Assembly: GCA_003140075.1 (NCBI GenBank)
Contig: PLIO01000169.1
Location: 1-34,579 of the forward strand
DNA: 34,579 nucleotides
Origin: Acidobacteriaceae bacterium
GTDB taxonomy: Bacteria > Acidobacteriota > Terriglobia > Terriglobales > Acidobacteriaceae
Direction of reading: 5' to 3'
In this document: in pieces, positions 22,313-29,242 of the stretch
Position numbering within the stretch: position 1 is the stretch's first letter
Layout: each line of letters starts with the position of its first letter
Translations under genes and position numbers: made by a program
The notes under the pieces: generated by a model
What the model was told of the DNA's origin: nothing
Database searches by the model: none
The model's input: the letters and a program-made list of their open reading frames with translations, nothing else

Positions 22313-22906
22313 CTATCTCATATCCGCCAGCGCCCCGCGCAACTTCTGCGTAGCCCGAAACAACGTATTCTTCGCGGTCTCTTCCGTAGTATGCAAAATC
22401 TCGCCCACGGTGCGCAGCTTCAACCCGTGGTAATGCTTTAGCTCAAACACCATGCGCTCGCGCGGCGTCAGCTTTTCCAGCGCGCCGGAGATCCGCGCTT
22501 CCAACTGCCGCCGCATCAAATCGCGCTCCGGATTCGCCCCCGCGCGTCCGTCCGGCACCTGTTCGAGCAGGTTATACTCGCCGCCGTTGCCGTCTTTCGC
22601 CACTGGCGCATCTTCCTTGCGTACATTTTTCTTGCGCAAGTGATCCAGGCAAAGATTGGTGACGATGCGGTAAATCCACGTATAAAACGAGCACTCGAAG
22701 CGAAAACTTCCAATGTTCTTATAGGCCTTGAGGAAGGCGTCCTGATAAACGTCCTGCGCGTCGTGCTCGGCGCCGGTGAGGTGCAGCGCCAGCCGCAGCA
22801 CCGCCTGATCGTAGTGGCGCACCAGTTCCTCGAAGGCGGCGCGGTTGCCGCGCTGCGCCTCGCGGATGAGGATCGTATCGTCGATGCGGCGTTCTTGCCC
22901 AGCCAT
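22313..22906 (-). CDS. ECF RNA polymerase sigma factor (RpoE-like)
   Basis: Extracytoplasmic-function sigma-70 factor, 197 residues, typical length. Region 2 is about 20-93 (FEELVRHYDQAVLRLALHLTG, DVYQDAFLKAYKNIGSFRF, FYTWIYRIVTNLCLDHLRKK). Region 4 is about 143-194 (LEKLTPRERMVFELKHYHGL, VGEILHTTEETAKNTLFRATQKLRG) with the helix-turn-helix. ATG 22906 has GGGG about 6 nt upstream; the frame is open to 23065, but that extra N-terminus is unlike the family. The anti-sigma gene follows. The region 4 signature suggests it recognises its own kind of promoter, not identified here. Confidence 0.9.
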   Translation of the reverse strand: MAGQERRIDDTILIREAQRGNRAAFEELVRHYDQAVLRLALHLTGAEHDAQDVYQDAFLKAYKNIGSFRFECSFYTWIYRIVTNLCLDHLRKKNVRKEDAPVAKDGNGGEYNLLEQVPDGRAGANPERDLMRRQLEARISGALEKLTPRERMVFELKHYHGLKLRTVGEILHTTEETAKNTLFRATQKLRGALADMR

Positions 22907-22930
22907 GCGGCCCCGCACGGGGTCCTGGTG

Positions 22931-22957
22931 CTCACTGACTTGTCGCTCACTGACTTG
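22931..22957. repeat. 15-nt tandem repeat in the sigma gene leader
   Basis: CTCACTGACTTG occurs at 22931-22942 and 22946-22957, spaced by TCG. It resembles half of a word-repeat hairpin but no matching right arm was found. Confidence 0.55.
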
Positions 22958-23155
22958 ATTCTCGCCGACTATGCAATCGCTGGCTTTCTCCACCCTGTCG
23001 CACTCTGTTCTGGAGTGGGCCCGTGTCCCAACCGCAAGTGTTACTGCCCAAACATCGGCCGGCATTGTCGTGTCATGTCCTATACCGCCCGGTGTCGATG
23101 CCGTACCCGGGCTTGCATAGGAATAGACGGTCAGTCAGCGGAACCGTGAGCAGGA

Positions 23156-23161
23156 ATTATA
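23156..23161 (-). promoter_or_regulatory. possible -10 box of the sigma gene
   Basis: Perfect TATAAT on the minus strand with no convincing -35. A transcript from here would have a leader of about 240 nt to ATG 22906. Confidence 0.35.
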
Positions 23162-23227
23162 GGCTGCCGGAAGAATTTAGTGGGGTCTAGGTGATTCTTT
23201 TGGAATGGGTTAGCAGGAAACAGAACA

Positions 23228-23410
23228 GTGGCACACAAGGCATTCGCCGGGTCTGGGTTGGCTATTCTGCGCGCGCTGCGTCTAAGCTTTATGAGACCAG
23301 CCTTCTGTCTGGTGACCATCGCTCTCGGACTGGCTTCGGTTTCCGCCCAGGTGGAAGGTTCAGGCGTCCTTGGGACGCGGTTGGCTCGTGGTGGGCATTC
23401 CCGCCAGTGA
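23228..23410 (+). pseudogene. truncated secreted-protein start
   Basis: A 60-codon frame opening with GTG and AGGAAA 9 nt upstream. Internal residues MRPAFCLVTIALGLASVSAQ look like a good signal peptide, but the coding sequence then runs into repeat DNA (GTRLARGGHSRQ) and stops. It is best read as the 5' remnant of an exported protein cut by a repeat, or a very small secreted peptide. Confidence 0.35.
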
Positions 23411-23444
23411 ACTGGCGGGCTATTATCGCCAGTGCCTACGGCAC
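23400..23444. repeat. double-hairpin intergenic repeat
   Basis: CCCGCCAGT-GA-ACTGGCGGG (9-bp stem, 23400-23419), a short AT-rich spacer, then GTGCC-TAC-GGCAC (23432-23444). The two-stem layout resembles repeats common in related soil genomes. Confidence 0.6.
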
Positions 23445-23463
23445 CCATGTTCCGAGAAGGCCG

Positions 23464-23592
23464 CTACTCCGCCATCACGTTCCTTTCAATAACCACCTTC
23501 GAGTGCGCGGTCACGTCCTTGTGCAGCTTCACCGGCGCGGCGAACTCGCCCAGCGTCTTCATCCGCTCACGGAGTTCGATCTCTCTCCCGCT
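23464..23592 (-). pseudogene. rplI 3'-end fragment 1 (ribosomal protein bL9 C-terminus)
   Basis: Read on the minus strand it gives GREIELRERMKTLGEF, then AAPVKLHKDVTAHSKVVIER and NVMAE with a stop. Intact L9 (28195-28650) ends LHEPLKTLGEFTVPVKL, HKEVTAHLKVVIEKEALAE. Over 35 aligned residues I count 24 identities and no gap. The N-terminal two thirds of rplI are missing. The fragment is in frame for ~40 codons but overlaps the 3' end of the S51 peptidase gene in a different frame. The level of divergence is more like a paralogue or a copy from a relative than a recent duplication. Confidence 0.82.
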
Positions 23593-24263
23593 GGGTCCAA
23601 CGGCATCAGCAGACGTTCACGGACCTCGTCGTCTTCCTTGACCAGTTCGGTCAGAGGCCGGCGAACCGGCTCCAGCGTGCCGTCCGGCCAGTAGATCGCG
23701 CCTCCACCCATGGGAATGCCTACTCCTCGAACCCCGGATTGAGAAAGATTCACTAGAGCGCGCAGATTCCACCACTCATCGGCCTCTTCGTGCGCGCCAA
23801 TATAGAAGGGCGCGCAGGCGAAGGTATAAAGCTTCTTCGGTTGCGGAGCGTCGGTAAGCGCTCCCAGTCCCAACTGGACTGCTCCCGCTGAAACGCCTAC
23901 GAAGACGGCGCCACCGTAGCGCCTTTTCAAAATCAGATCTTTCATGCCGTTGCGTTCGAACACCTGCCAGCCCCGCTCGACATCGCCCCCGGCCAGCAGC
24001 ACCAGATCGGCCTCCTCCAGGAAGAGCCTGTCTTCATCCGCCAGCTGACTGGGCACCATGCGACAATCGGATACTCCCACCAACTCCATAGCGGCAACGA
24101 ACAAGTCGTAGAACTCCGCGCGGTCATTGTTGGATGCGCCGATGTACGCCGCTTTGGGATCGCCGGAGGGCAGGCTCGCCCGAATTCCGCTGGTTACGCG
24201 GTTATCGTCAGCCTGCGAAAAAAGCAACTGACTGTCCGCCAAAAGATAAAGCGGCGAGATCAA
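23559..24263 (-). CDS. S51 family peptidase (cyanophycinase/peptidase E-like)
   Basis: Serine peptidase-like protein of 234 residues with the S51 fold. The nucleophile elbow is VGVSAGAV with Ser125. LLAGGDVERGWQVF (89-102) is the conserved glycine-rich strand, and His158 in YIGAHEEADEW is a candidate catalytic His. No signal peptide is seen. It starts with TTG (ISPLYLLADSQ), preceded by AGGAAAGG. Substrate (cyanophycin, Asp-dipeptides or other) is unknown. Its last ~10 codons are read from the same DNA as an rplI fragment, so the natural C-terminus may have been replaced. A second, decayed rplI fragment lies 20 nt before the start. Confidence 0.78.
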   Translation of the reverse strand: MISPLYLLADSQLLFSQADDNRVTSGIRASLPSGDPKAAYIGASNNDRAEFYDLFVAAMELVGVSDCRMVPSQLADEDRLFLEEADLVLLAGGDVERGWQVFERNGMKDLILKRRYGGAVFVGVSAGAVQLGLGALTDAPQPKKLYTFACAPFYIGAHEEADEWWNLRALVNLSQSGVRGVGIPMGGGAIYWPDGTLEPVRRPLTELVKEDDEVRERLLMPLDPAGERSNSVSG

Positions 24264-24282
24264 GGGCGTTTACCTTTCCTAC

Positions 24283-24362
24283 AGATTCACCGGCACGGAG
24301 ACTCGCCCAGCGCCTACCGCGGTTCGTAGAGTTGGTCTGGCCGCGGTCCAGGCGGATTCCAC
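24283..24362 (-). pseudogene. rplI 3'-end fragment 2, frameshifted
   Basis: Minus-strand pieces GIRLDRGQ, then LYEPR*ALGES, then VPVNL* in successive frames correspond to L9 GINLDRKQ, LHEPLKTLGEF and VPVKL. It has at least two frameshifts and stop codons. On the plus strand TTCACCGGCACGG and GGTCCAGG...GATTCC are shared with rplI. It lies in the same orientation as fragment 1 and intact rplI, upstream of the S51 gene. Confidence 0.72.
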
Positions 24363-24382
24363 GCGAAACAAATCGTCGAACC

Positions 24383-24398
24383 GCGAGTATATACTCGC
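24383..24398. promoter_or_regulatory. 16-bp perfect palindrome between divergent genes
   Basis: GCGAGTATATACTCGC reads the same on both strands and contains TATACT in each direction, so it could be the -10 for both the GH3 gene (38 nt downstream) and the S51 gene, or an operator for a dimeric regulator. Sequence evidence only. Confidence 0.45.
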
Positions 24399-24435
24399 AT
24401 CCGGCGACCTCGCAGCGGCCGCCGGAGAGAGACCA

Positions 24436-26778
24436 ATGGGAAACCGATTCGCACAGAGCTGTTGGGTGTACTTCTTAATCGCACTGATAACTTTTCTCTA
24501 CCAGCCTGGCCAACTCACAGCCCAAGCCGGTTCTGCGAGCAACTCGCTCACTGACGCACAGATCCGCGACAAAGCCAAGGGCCTGCTGCGGCAGATGACT
24601 CCCGAGGAGAAAATCGCCCAACTATCGCAGCTTCCCGGCGATCCTCCTCCCGAATTCAAGGAAAACGTGACCCAGCCGGTAGAGGAAATCCTCAAGCAGG
24701 TCGGCGCGGGTTCCATTCTTTGGGTTTCCGATCCCAAGGAGATCAACCGCCTGCAGCACGTGGCAGTCGAACAATCGCGGCTGCACATTCCAGTCCTCTT
24801 CGGGCTCGACGTGATTCACGGTTACCACACCATCTTCCCCGCGCCAATCGCCATGGCCTCCTCGTGGGATACGAAGATGGTGGAAGCCGCGCAAGCCGTG
24901 GCCGCGCAGGAGGCTCGAGCCGCCGGAATTCAGTGGACCTTTGCCCCCATGGTTGACATCGCCCGCGATGCTCGTTGGGGGCGCATGGTCGAAGGCGCGG
25001 GAGAAGATCCTTACCTTGGAGCCGCCATCGCCCGAGCCCAGGTGTTGGGATTTCAAGGCCAGCAGTTAGGCGCGCCGGATCGCGTGCTGGCTTGTCCCAA
25101 GCACTTCGCCGGATACGGCGCGGCCGACGGAGGACGTGACTACGATTCCTCCTACATTCCGGAAGAAGAAATGTGGAACGTCTACCTCCCGCCTTTCAAA
25201 GCCGCCGTCGATGCGGGCGCCGGCAGCCTGATGAGCGCATACATGGATCTTAACGATGTCCCGGCCAGCGGCAACCGCTGGCTCCTGCATGATGTGCTGC
25301 GCGACTCCTGGAACTTCCAGGGCTTCGTGGTGAGCGATGCCTTCGCGGTCCGCAGCCTGAGGATTCACGGCTATGCCCGCGACCCGCAGGACGCTGCCCA
25401 CAAGGCCTTCACCGCCGGCTTGAACATGGATATGGCCAGCGGCACTTACCTGAAATACCTGCCAATAGAGCTGCAGCAGGGACGCATCTCGATGCAGCAG
25501 ATTGACGACGCCGTGCTGCCGATTCTTGAAACCAAGATTCGCCTGGGATTATTCGAACACCCTTATATCGACGAAGCGAACATCGAAAAAACACTCAACG
25601 ATCCCGCGCATCAACAACTGGCGCGCAGCGTCGTGCAACGCTCGGTAGTGTTGCTGCGCAACCACGGCGCATTGCTGCCTCTCGACAAGAGCGGCAAGAC
25701 GATCCATTCCATCGCAGTGATCGGCCCGCTCGGCGATGCCCAGAGTGACCTTCTCTCGATGTGGGGCGCGATCGTGAAGCCGGGTCCCACGGTCAGCATT
25801 TTGCAGGGCATTCAGGAGAAGGCCGGTTCCGCCATCCGCGTCGCATTCGCACACGGGCCGAACCTCCGCCGCGACATCCCTTCCCCTTTCGAGGGCTTCA
25901 AGGTAACAGCGGCGATGAAGGAACAACCAGCGCAGACTGCGCAAGAAGCGCAGCAAGCCACAGAAGACGCAGTCGCCCTCGCGCGGCAGAGCGATGTAGC
26001 CATACTTGTGCTGGGTGAGATTGATTTGATGAGTGGCGAATACGCTTCGCGGTCTTCGCTGAAGCTTTCCAACGGACAGGAAGAACTGCTGGAAGCGGTT
26101 TCTGCCACCGGCAAGCCCGTCGTGTTGGTGCTCATCAACGGCCGTCCGCTCGATATTTCATGGGCCGCTGAACACGTCCCGGCCATCCTCGAAGCCTGGT
26201 ATCCCGGTAGCCAGGGCGGTAACGGAATCGCCGATGTGTTGTTCGGCGACGCCAATCCTTCAGCTCACCTGCCCGTAAGCTGGCCGCGCAGCACCGGACA
26301 GCTTCCTCTCTATTACAACCACAACCTCACGCAAAACCCGGAGACCTCGCCCGACTTCAAATCGCGCTACTGGGATGTTCGCAGTACCCCGCTCTATCCC
26401 TTCGGTTACGGCCTCAGCTATACGACGTTCTCTTTCGACAATTTGAAAGTAACTCCAACGGCACATGCCGGAGGCACGATTGAGGTCTCAGCGGACGTGA
26501 CTAATACCGGCAGCCGCACCGGCGATGCCGTGGTCCAGCTTTACATCCACCAGCGCGCCGGCAGCGCCTCTCGTCCAGTGCGGCAATTAAAGGGATTTGA
26601 GCGCGTGGCCCTGGAGCCGGGCGCTAAGCGTACCGTACATTTCACCCTGGGAAAAGACGAATTGCAATTCTGGAGCCCGGCCGAAAAAAAATGGGTCGTC
26701 GAGCCCGAGCAGTTCGACGTGTGGGTGGGCGAAGACTCCAGCGCCGCGCTGCACGCGGAGTTCCGGCTCACCGAATGA
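24436..26778 (+). CDS. bglX: periplasmic beta-glucosidase, glycoside hydrolase family 3 (BglX type)
   Basis: Releases glucose from the non-reducing end of beta-glucosides, probably in the periplasm. 780 residues, the usual BglX size. Signal peptide at 1-30 (YFLIALITFLYQPGQLTAQA). Family 3 N-domain about 35-370 with FGLDVIHGYHTIFPAPIAMA, CPKHFAGYGAADGGRDYD, and nucleophile Asp301 in GFVVSDAF. The C-domain carries the acid/base Glu535 in MSGEYASR. A fibronectin-III-like domain closes the protein (about 660-775, ending LHAEFRL). The motif is SDAF where SDWG or SDHG is common; the Asp is kept. GGAGAG lies upstream of ATG 24436. A secreted propeller-like protein follows 128 nt later on the same strand. 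Confidence 0.93.
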   Translation: MGNRFAQSCWVYFLIALITFLYQPGQLTAQAGSASNSLTDAQIRDKAKGLLRQMTPEEKIAQLSQLPGDPPPEFKENVTQPVEEILKQVGAGSILWVSDPKEINRLQHVAVEQSRLHIPVLFGLDVIHGYHTIFPAPIAMASSWDTKMVEAAQAVAAQEARAAGIQWTFAPMVDIARDARWGRMVEGAGEDPYLGAAIARAQVLGFQGQQLGAPDRVLACPKHFAGYGAADGGRDYDSSYIPEEEMWNVYLPPFKAAVDAGAGSLMSAYMDLNDVPASGNRWLLHDVLRDSWNFQGFVVSDAFAVRSLRIHGYARDPQDAAHKAFTAGLNMDMASGTYLKYLPIELQQGRISMQQIDDAVLPILETKIRLGLFEHPYIDEANIEKTLNDPAHQQLARSVVQRSVVLLRNHGALLPLDKSGKTIHSIAVIGPLGDAQSDLLSMWGAIVKPGPTVSILQGIQEKAGSAIRVAFAHGPNLRRDIPSPFEGFKVTAAMKEQPAQTAQEAQQATEDAVALARQSDVAILVLGEIDLMSGEYASRSSLKLSNGQEELLEAVSATGKPVVLVLINGRPLDISWAAEHVPAILEAWYPGSQGGNGIADVLFGDANPSAHLPVSWPRSTGQLPLYYNHNLTQNPETSPDFKSRYWDVRSTPLYPFGYGLSYTTFSFDNLKVTPTAHAGGTIEVSADVTNTGSRTGDAVVQLYIHQRAGSASRPVRQLKGFERVALEPGAKRTVHFTLGKDELQFWSPAEKKWVVEPEQFDVWVGEDSSAALHAEFRLTE

Positions 26779-26906
26779 TTTCGGCCCAGCCACTCGCGAC
26801 ATTCCGCGGATTGCGGTGTTCCTAAGCGATGGGGACCGGCAATGGCCTGCAGCAGGTCATCTTTCGTCCCCTGCGACCCGCTCGACTTCGATTTCGAGGG
26901 TGCCCG

Positions 26907-28121
26907 ATGCGCTTCCGATTACAGCTCGCCTTGCTCTGCCTGCTAGCCGGTTTCCTTCATCTCTCGTCCAAAGTCGCCATTGCTCAGGCCTTGACTCCAC
27001 TCTGCAATCCCTCGGTGACGTCGCAGGTCGTCGTCGCCTCGCCGGCGCAGCGCCTCGCGGCCGGGGCCAAGGCTGAGCCGCCACTCACTGACAGCTTCGA
27101 CTGGCCCGACACGCCCCTCGGCGTCATCAGGACGGACGCCGGCTACGAATTTTTCGCCAGCGACGGTGGTGCGCACTACCGCCAGATGTGGCAGGGATAT
27201 TGGGTGGGCAATAACAAGTCCGGATCGTTCACGACCACGATGGGCACGCTCGACAACCCGCTGGGCTCGGACAATCCGCGGGATGTCAGCGTCTCCCCAA
27301 ATCCCAACCGCTCCGTGAACCCCATCTATCCCAGCTATGGCTACATGGGCGGAGGCCCGGTCTATCAGGTTCCTGCGGGTCAGAAAGGAGCCGGAAACCT
27401 GCTGGCCACCTATCACGCGGAACTTCCAAACGATGCTCTCTATGCGGCGCTCGGCCTGGCCGCATCCACCGATAACGGCTTGCACTGGACCGACCTCGGC
27501 GAAATCATTCGCCTGAACCAGGCCTATGAAGTCGGGCTCCAAGGCTACGAAATCGGCGACGGACCGCTCGTGCTCTCACCCGACGGCAAGTATTTCTATC
27601 TCTATTTCCCCGATTGGATCGCCAACGGCACGCTTAACAGCACGAACGCCCAGGGAGTCTCGACCACGACCAACGTCTCCGTTGCGCGGGCCTTGGCTTC
27701 GGATGTATTAGACGCCGCCTTCGGATTGCCGCCGCATCGCGCCGTCGCCTTCCAGAAATTTTACGAGGGCAGCTGGATTCTGCAGCCCGCAATCGGCGGG
27801 GCGTCTACCGATCTGATTCCACTGGCCCCATTTTCAGGCTATCTCGATATCCATTACAACAACGCGTTGCAGCGCTACGTAATGATCGTTTCCGACGACA
27901 CCAATTTCGCCTATGCCGAATCCACCGATGCTCTGACTTGGACGGTGCCCGTCTCGATCGGCGCCTTCGGCCCGATTGCCGCCTATCCCACGGCTGTTGG
28001 CCTGGGCGGTGACCCGCACACGCTGGGCAAGAGCTTTTATGTGTATTACACCCACTTGCCAGCCGATGGCAGCGGATGGACCAATGGCGCTCTGCTTCGG
28101 CTCACGCTCATGTGCCAATAA
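26907..28121 (+). CDS. secreted propeller-like protein of unknown function
   Basis: 404 residues after a signal peptide (MRFRLQLALLCLLAGFLHLS...AIAQ). The rest has repeated beta-strand pairs with Asp/Gly/Trp turns: VIRTDAGYEFFASDGGAHY, ASTDNGLHWTDLGEII, VLSPDGKYFYLYFPDW, YAESTDALTWTVPVSIGAF, YPTAVGLGGDPHTLGKSFYVYYT. This SxDGLxW spacing is that of five- or six-bladed sugar-active propellers (GH43, sialidase, DUF4185-like), but no catalytic triad is certain. ATG 26907 has GAGGG about 7 nt upstream and gives the signal peptide directly; the frame opens earlier at 26829 without a good signal. Beside the GH3 gene, a carbohydrate-binding or hydrolytic role is plausible. Confidence 0.65.
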   Translation: MRFRLQLALLCLLAGFLHLSSKVAIAQALTPLCNPSVTSQVVVASPAQRLAAGAKAEPPLTDSFDWPDTPLGVIRTDAGYEFFASDGGAHYRQMWQGYWVGNNKSGSFTTTMGTLDNPLGSDNPRDVSVSPNPNRSVNPIYPSYGYMGGGPVYQVPAGQKGAGNLLATYHAELPNDALYAALGLAASTDNGLHWTDLGEIIRLNQAYEVGLQGYEIGDGPLVLSPDGKYFYLYFPDWIANGTLNSTNAQGVSTTTNVSVARALASDVLDAAFGLPPHRAVAFQKFYEGSWILQPAIGGASTDLIPLAPFSGYLDIHYNNALQRYVMIVSDDTNFAYAESTDALTWTVPVSIGAFGPIAAYPTAVGLGGDPHTLGKSFYVYYTHLPADGSGWTNGALLRLTLMCQ

Positions 28122-28154
28122 TCAGTGCAGGAATTTTGCAAGACGAAATGCACG

Positions 28155-28181
28155 AAAAAAGCCCGGGCAGAGCGCCCGGGC
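28155..28181 (-). terminator. rho-independent terminator of the rplI cluster
   Basis: Perfect 8-bp GC stem GCCCGGGC (28161-28168 and 28174-28181) with a 5-nt loop, followed on the minus strand by six T (28155-28160). It lies 13 nt after the rplI stop and ends the transcript of the ribosomal cluster. Confidence 0.9.
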
Positions 28182-28194
28182 CGGATCTCCAAAT

Positions 28195-28650
28195 CTACTC
28201 CGCGAGCGCTTCCTTCTCGATCACAACCTTCAAATGTGCGGTCACTTCCTTGTGCAACTTCACCGGCACGGTGAATTCGCCCAGGGTCTTCAGCGGTTCG
28301 TGAAGCTGGATCTGTTTCCGGTCCAGGTTGATTCCTTTTTTCACGATGGCGTCGGCAATGTCGCCCGAGGTGACCGAGCCGAACAACTGATCGTGCTCGC
28401 CCGCCCGCTTTTGGAACGTAGCCGATAGTCCCTCGAACTGCTTGGCCAGCTCTTCGGCCTGCGTCTTCTCTTTGGCCGACTTGCGCACCGAAGCGGCCTT
28501 CATCTGCACGATAACGGCCTTATTGCCCGCCGTGGCCTCGATGGCTAGTTTGCGCGGCAGAAGAAAATTGCGCCCATATCCTTCGGCGACCTTCACCACG
28601 TCGCCGCGCGACCCCAACTTGTTTACGTCTTCTTTGAGAATGACTTCCAT
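28195..28650 (-). CDS. rplI: 50S ribosomal protein L9 (bL9)
   Basis: Two-domain ribosomal protein joined by a long helix, 151 residues (usual ~148). N-terminal domain MEVILKEDVNKLGSRGDVVKVAEGYGRNFLLPR is canonical. Connector helix is VQMKAASVRKSAKEKTQAEELAKQ. C-terminal domain ends HKEVTAHLKVVIEKEALAE. The Shine-Dalgarno AGGAGCT sits 4 nt before the ATG and is supplied by the last word of the H4 hairpin repeat. It is last in the ispE-to-rplI series and has a strong terminator 13 nt after its stop. Two broken copies of its 3' end lie near the S51 gene. Confidence 0.97.
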   Translation of the reverse strand: MEVILKEDVNKLGSRGDVVKVAEGYGRNFLLPRKLAIEATAGNKAVIVQMKAASVRKSAKEKTQAEELAKQFEGLSATFQKRAGEHDQLFGSVTSGDIADAIVKKGINLDRKQIQLHEPLKTLGEFTVPVKLHKEVTAHLKVVIEKEALAE

Positions 28651-28653
28651 GAA

Positions 28654-28738
28654 AGCTCCTAGCTCCTGGCTTCTGGCTAACCAACACTTCCCGCCCCTTA
28701 GTTTTAGCTAGAGGCTAGAAGCTAGGAGCCAGAAGCTG
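28654..28738. repeat. word-repeat hairpin H4 (7-nt word RGCTYCT)
   Basis: Left arm words AGCTCCT, AGCTCCT, GGCTTCT, GGCTAAC (28654-28681). Right arm words TTAGCTA, GAGGCTA, GAAGCTA, GGAGCCA, GAAGCTG (28704-28738) are their reverse complements with one extra copy. It fills the rpsR to rplI gap, 3 nt from the rplI ATG, and provides its Shine-Dalgarno. Confidence 0.87.
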
Positions 28739-28742
28739 CTTT

Positions 28743-29117
28743 TTACGATGCCCGCCCGGCGAAGGGCAGCAATGCGATGTTGCGCGCCTGTTTGATGGCC
28801 GAGGCCAGCCGGTGTTGATGCGGCGAGCAGACGCCTGTCAGCCGCCGCGGCACGATCTTGCCGCTCTCCGCCACGAACTGGCCGAGCAGCCGGTAATCCT
28901 TATAGTTGATGTCTGCGATCTTCTCCGTGCAGAACTTGCAAACCTTCTTGCGCCGGAAAAACTTGCGCCCGCCTTCGCGAGGCGGACCACCGGGCCCGGA
29001 TCGCCCGCCGCCACCGCCTCCGCCAAACCGCGGACGGTCTCCTCCGCCGGAACGCTCCCCGTAAGGCCGCGAGGGCCGCTCGCCCGATGGCGCTGGTGCT
29101 TTCGTCTCTTCAGTCAT
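28743..29117 (-). CDS. rpsR: 30S ribosomal protein S18 with a Gly/Arg-rich N-terminal extension
   Basis: Small-subunit protein bS18, 124 residues against ~75 in E. coli. The core starts near residue 51 ([16 protein letters not shown]) and keeps IDYKDYRLL-like [12 protein letters not shown], and [12 protein letters not shown] with [20 protein letters not shown]. Cys60 and Cys63, with a later Cys and His, fit a zinc-binding S18. The first ~50 residues ([19 protein letters not shown]) are low-complexity. Shine-Dalgarno AAGGAGCG is 4 nt upstream. Genes run rpsF, rpsR, rplI, as in many bacteria. Confidence 0.95.
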   Translation of the reverse strand: MTEETKAPAPSGERPSRPYGERSGGGDRPRFGGGGGGGRSGPGGPPREGGRKFFRRKKVCKFCTEKIADINYKDYRLLGQFVAESGKIVPRRLTGVCSPHQHRLASAIKQARNIALLPFAGRAS

Positions 29118-29134
29118 AACGCTCCTTTAAAATC

Positions 29135-29242
29135 AGTTGCCAGTACCCAGTTGCCAGTACCCAGTAAACCCACATTCGTCTCCCGAGCCGAGACCTGCAA
29201 TTCCGCGCTGTCCCACCCGGTACTCGGTACTAGGTACTGCCT
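29135..29242. repeat. word-repeat hairpin H5 (7-nt word AGTACCC)
   Basis: Left words AGTTGCC, AGTACCC, AGTTGCC, AGTACCC, AGTAAAC (29135-29169). Right words CGGTACT, CGGTACT, AGGTACT (29218-29238) plus GCCT are the reverse complement of AGTACCN. The loop is about 48 nt, the largest of the set. It fills the rpsF to rpsR gap; the right arm overlaps the rpsF stop. Confidence 0.82.

Larger units (their letters stand above)
22907..23463. other. 557-nt region upstream of the sigma gene, no intact gene
   Basis: Holds the sigma-gene leader with a tandem repeat, a perfect TATAAT on the minus strand (23156-23161) that could be its -10, a truncated signal-peptide-like reading frame (23228-23410) and a double-hairpin repeat (23400-23444). 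No complete gene is recognised. Confidence 0.5.
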
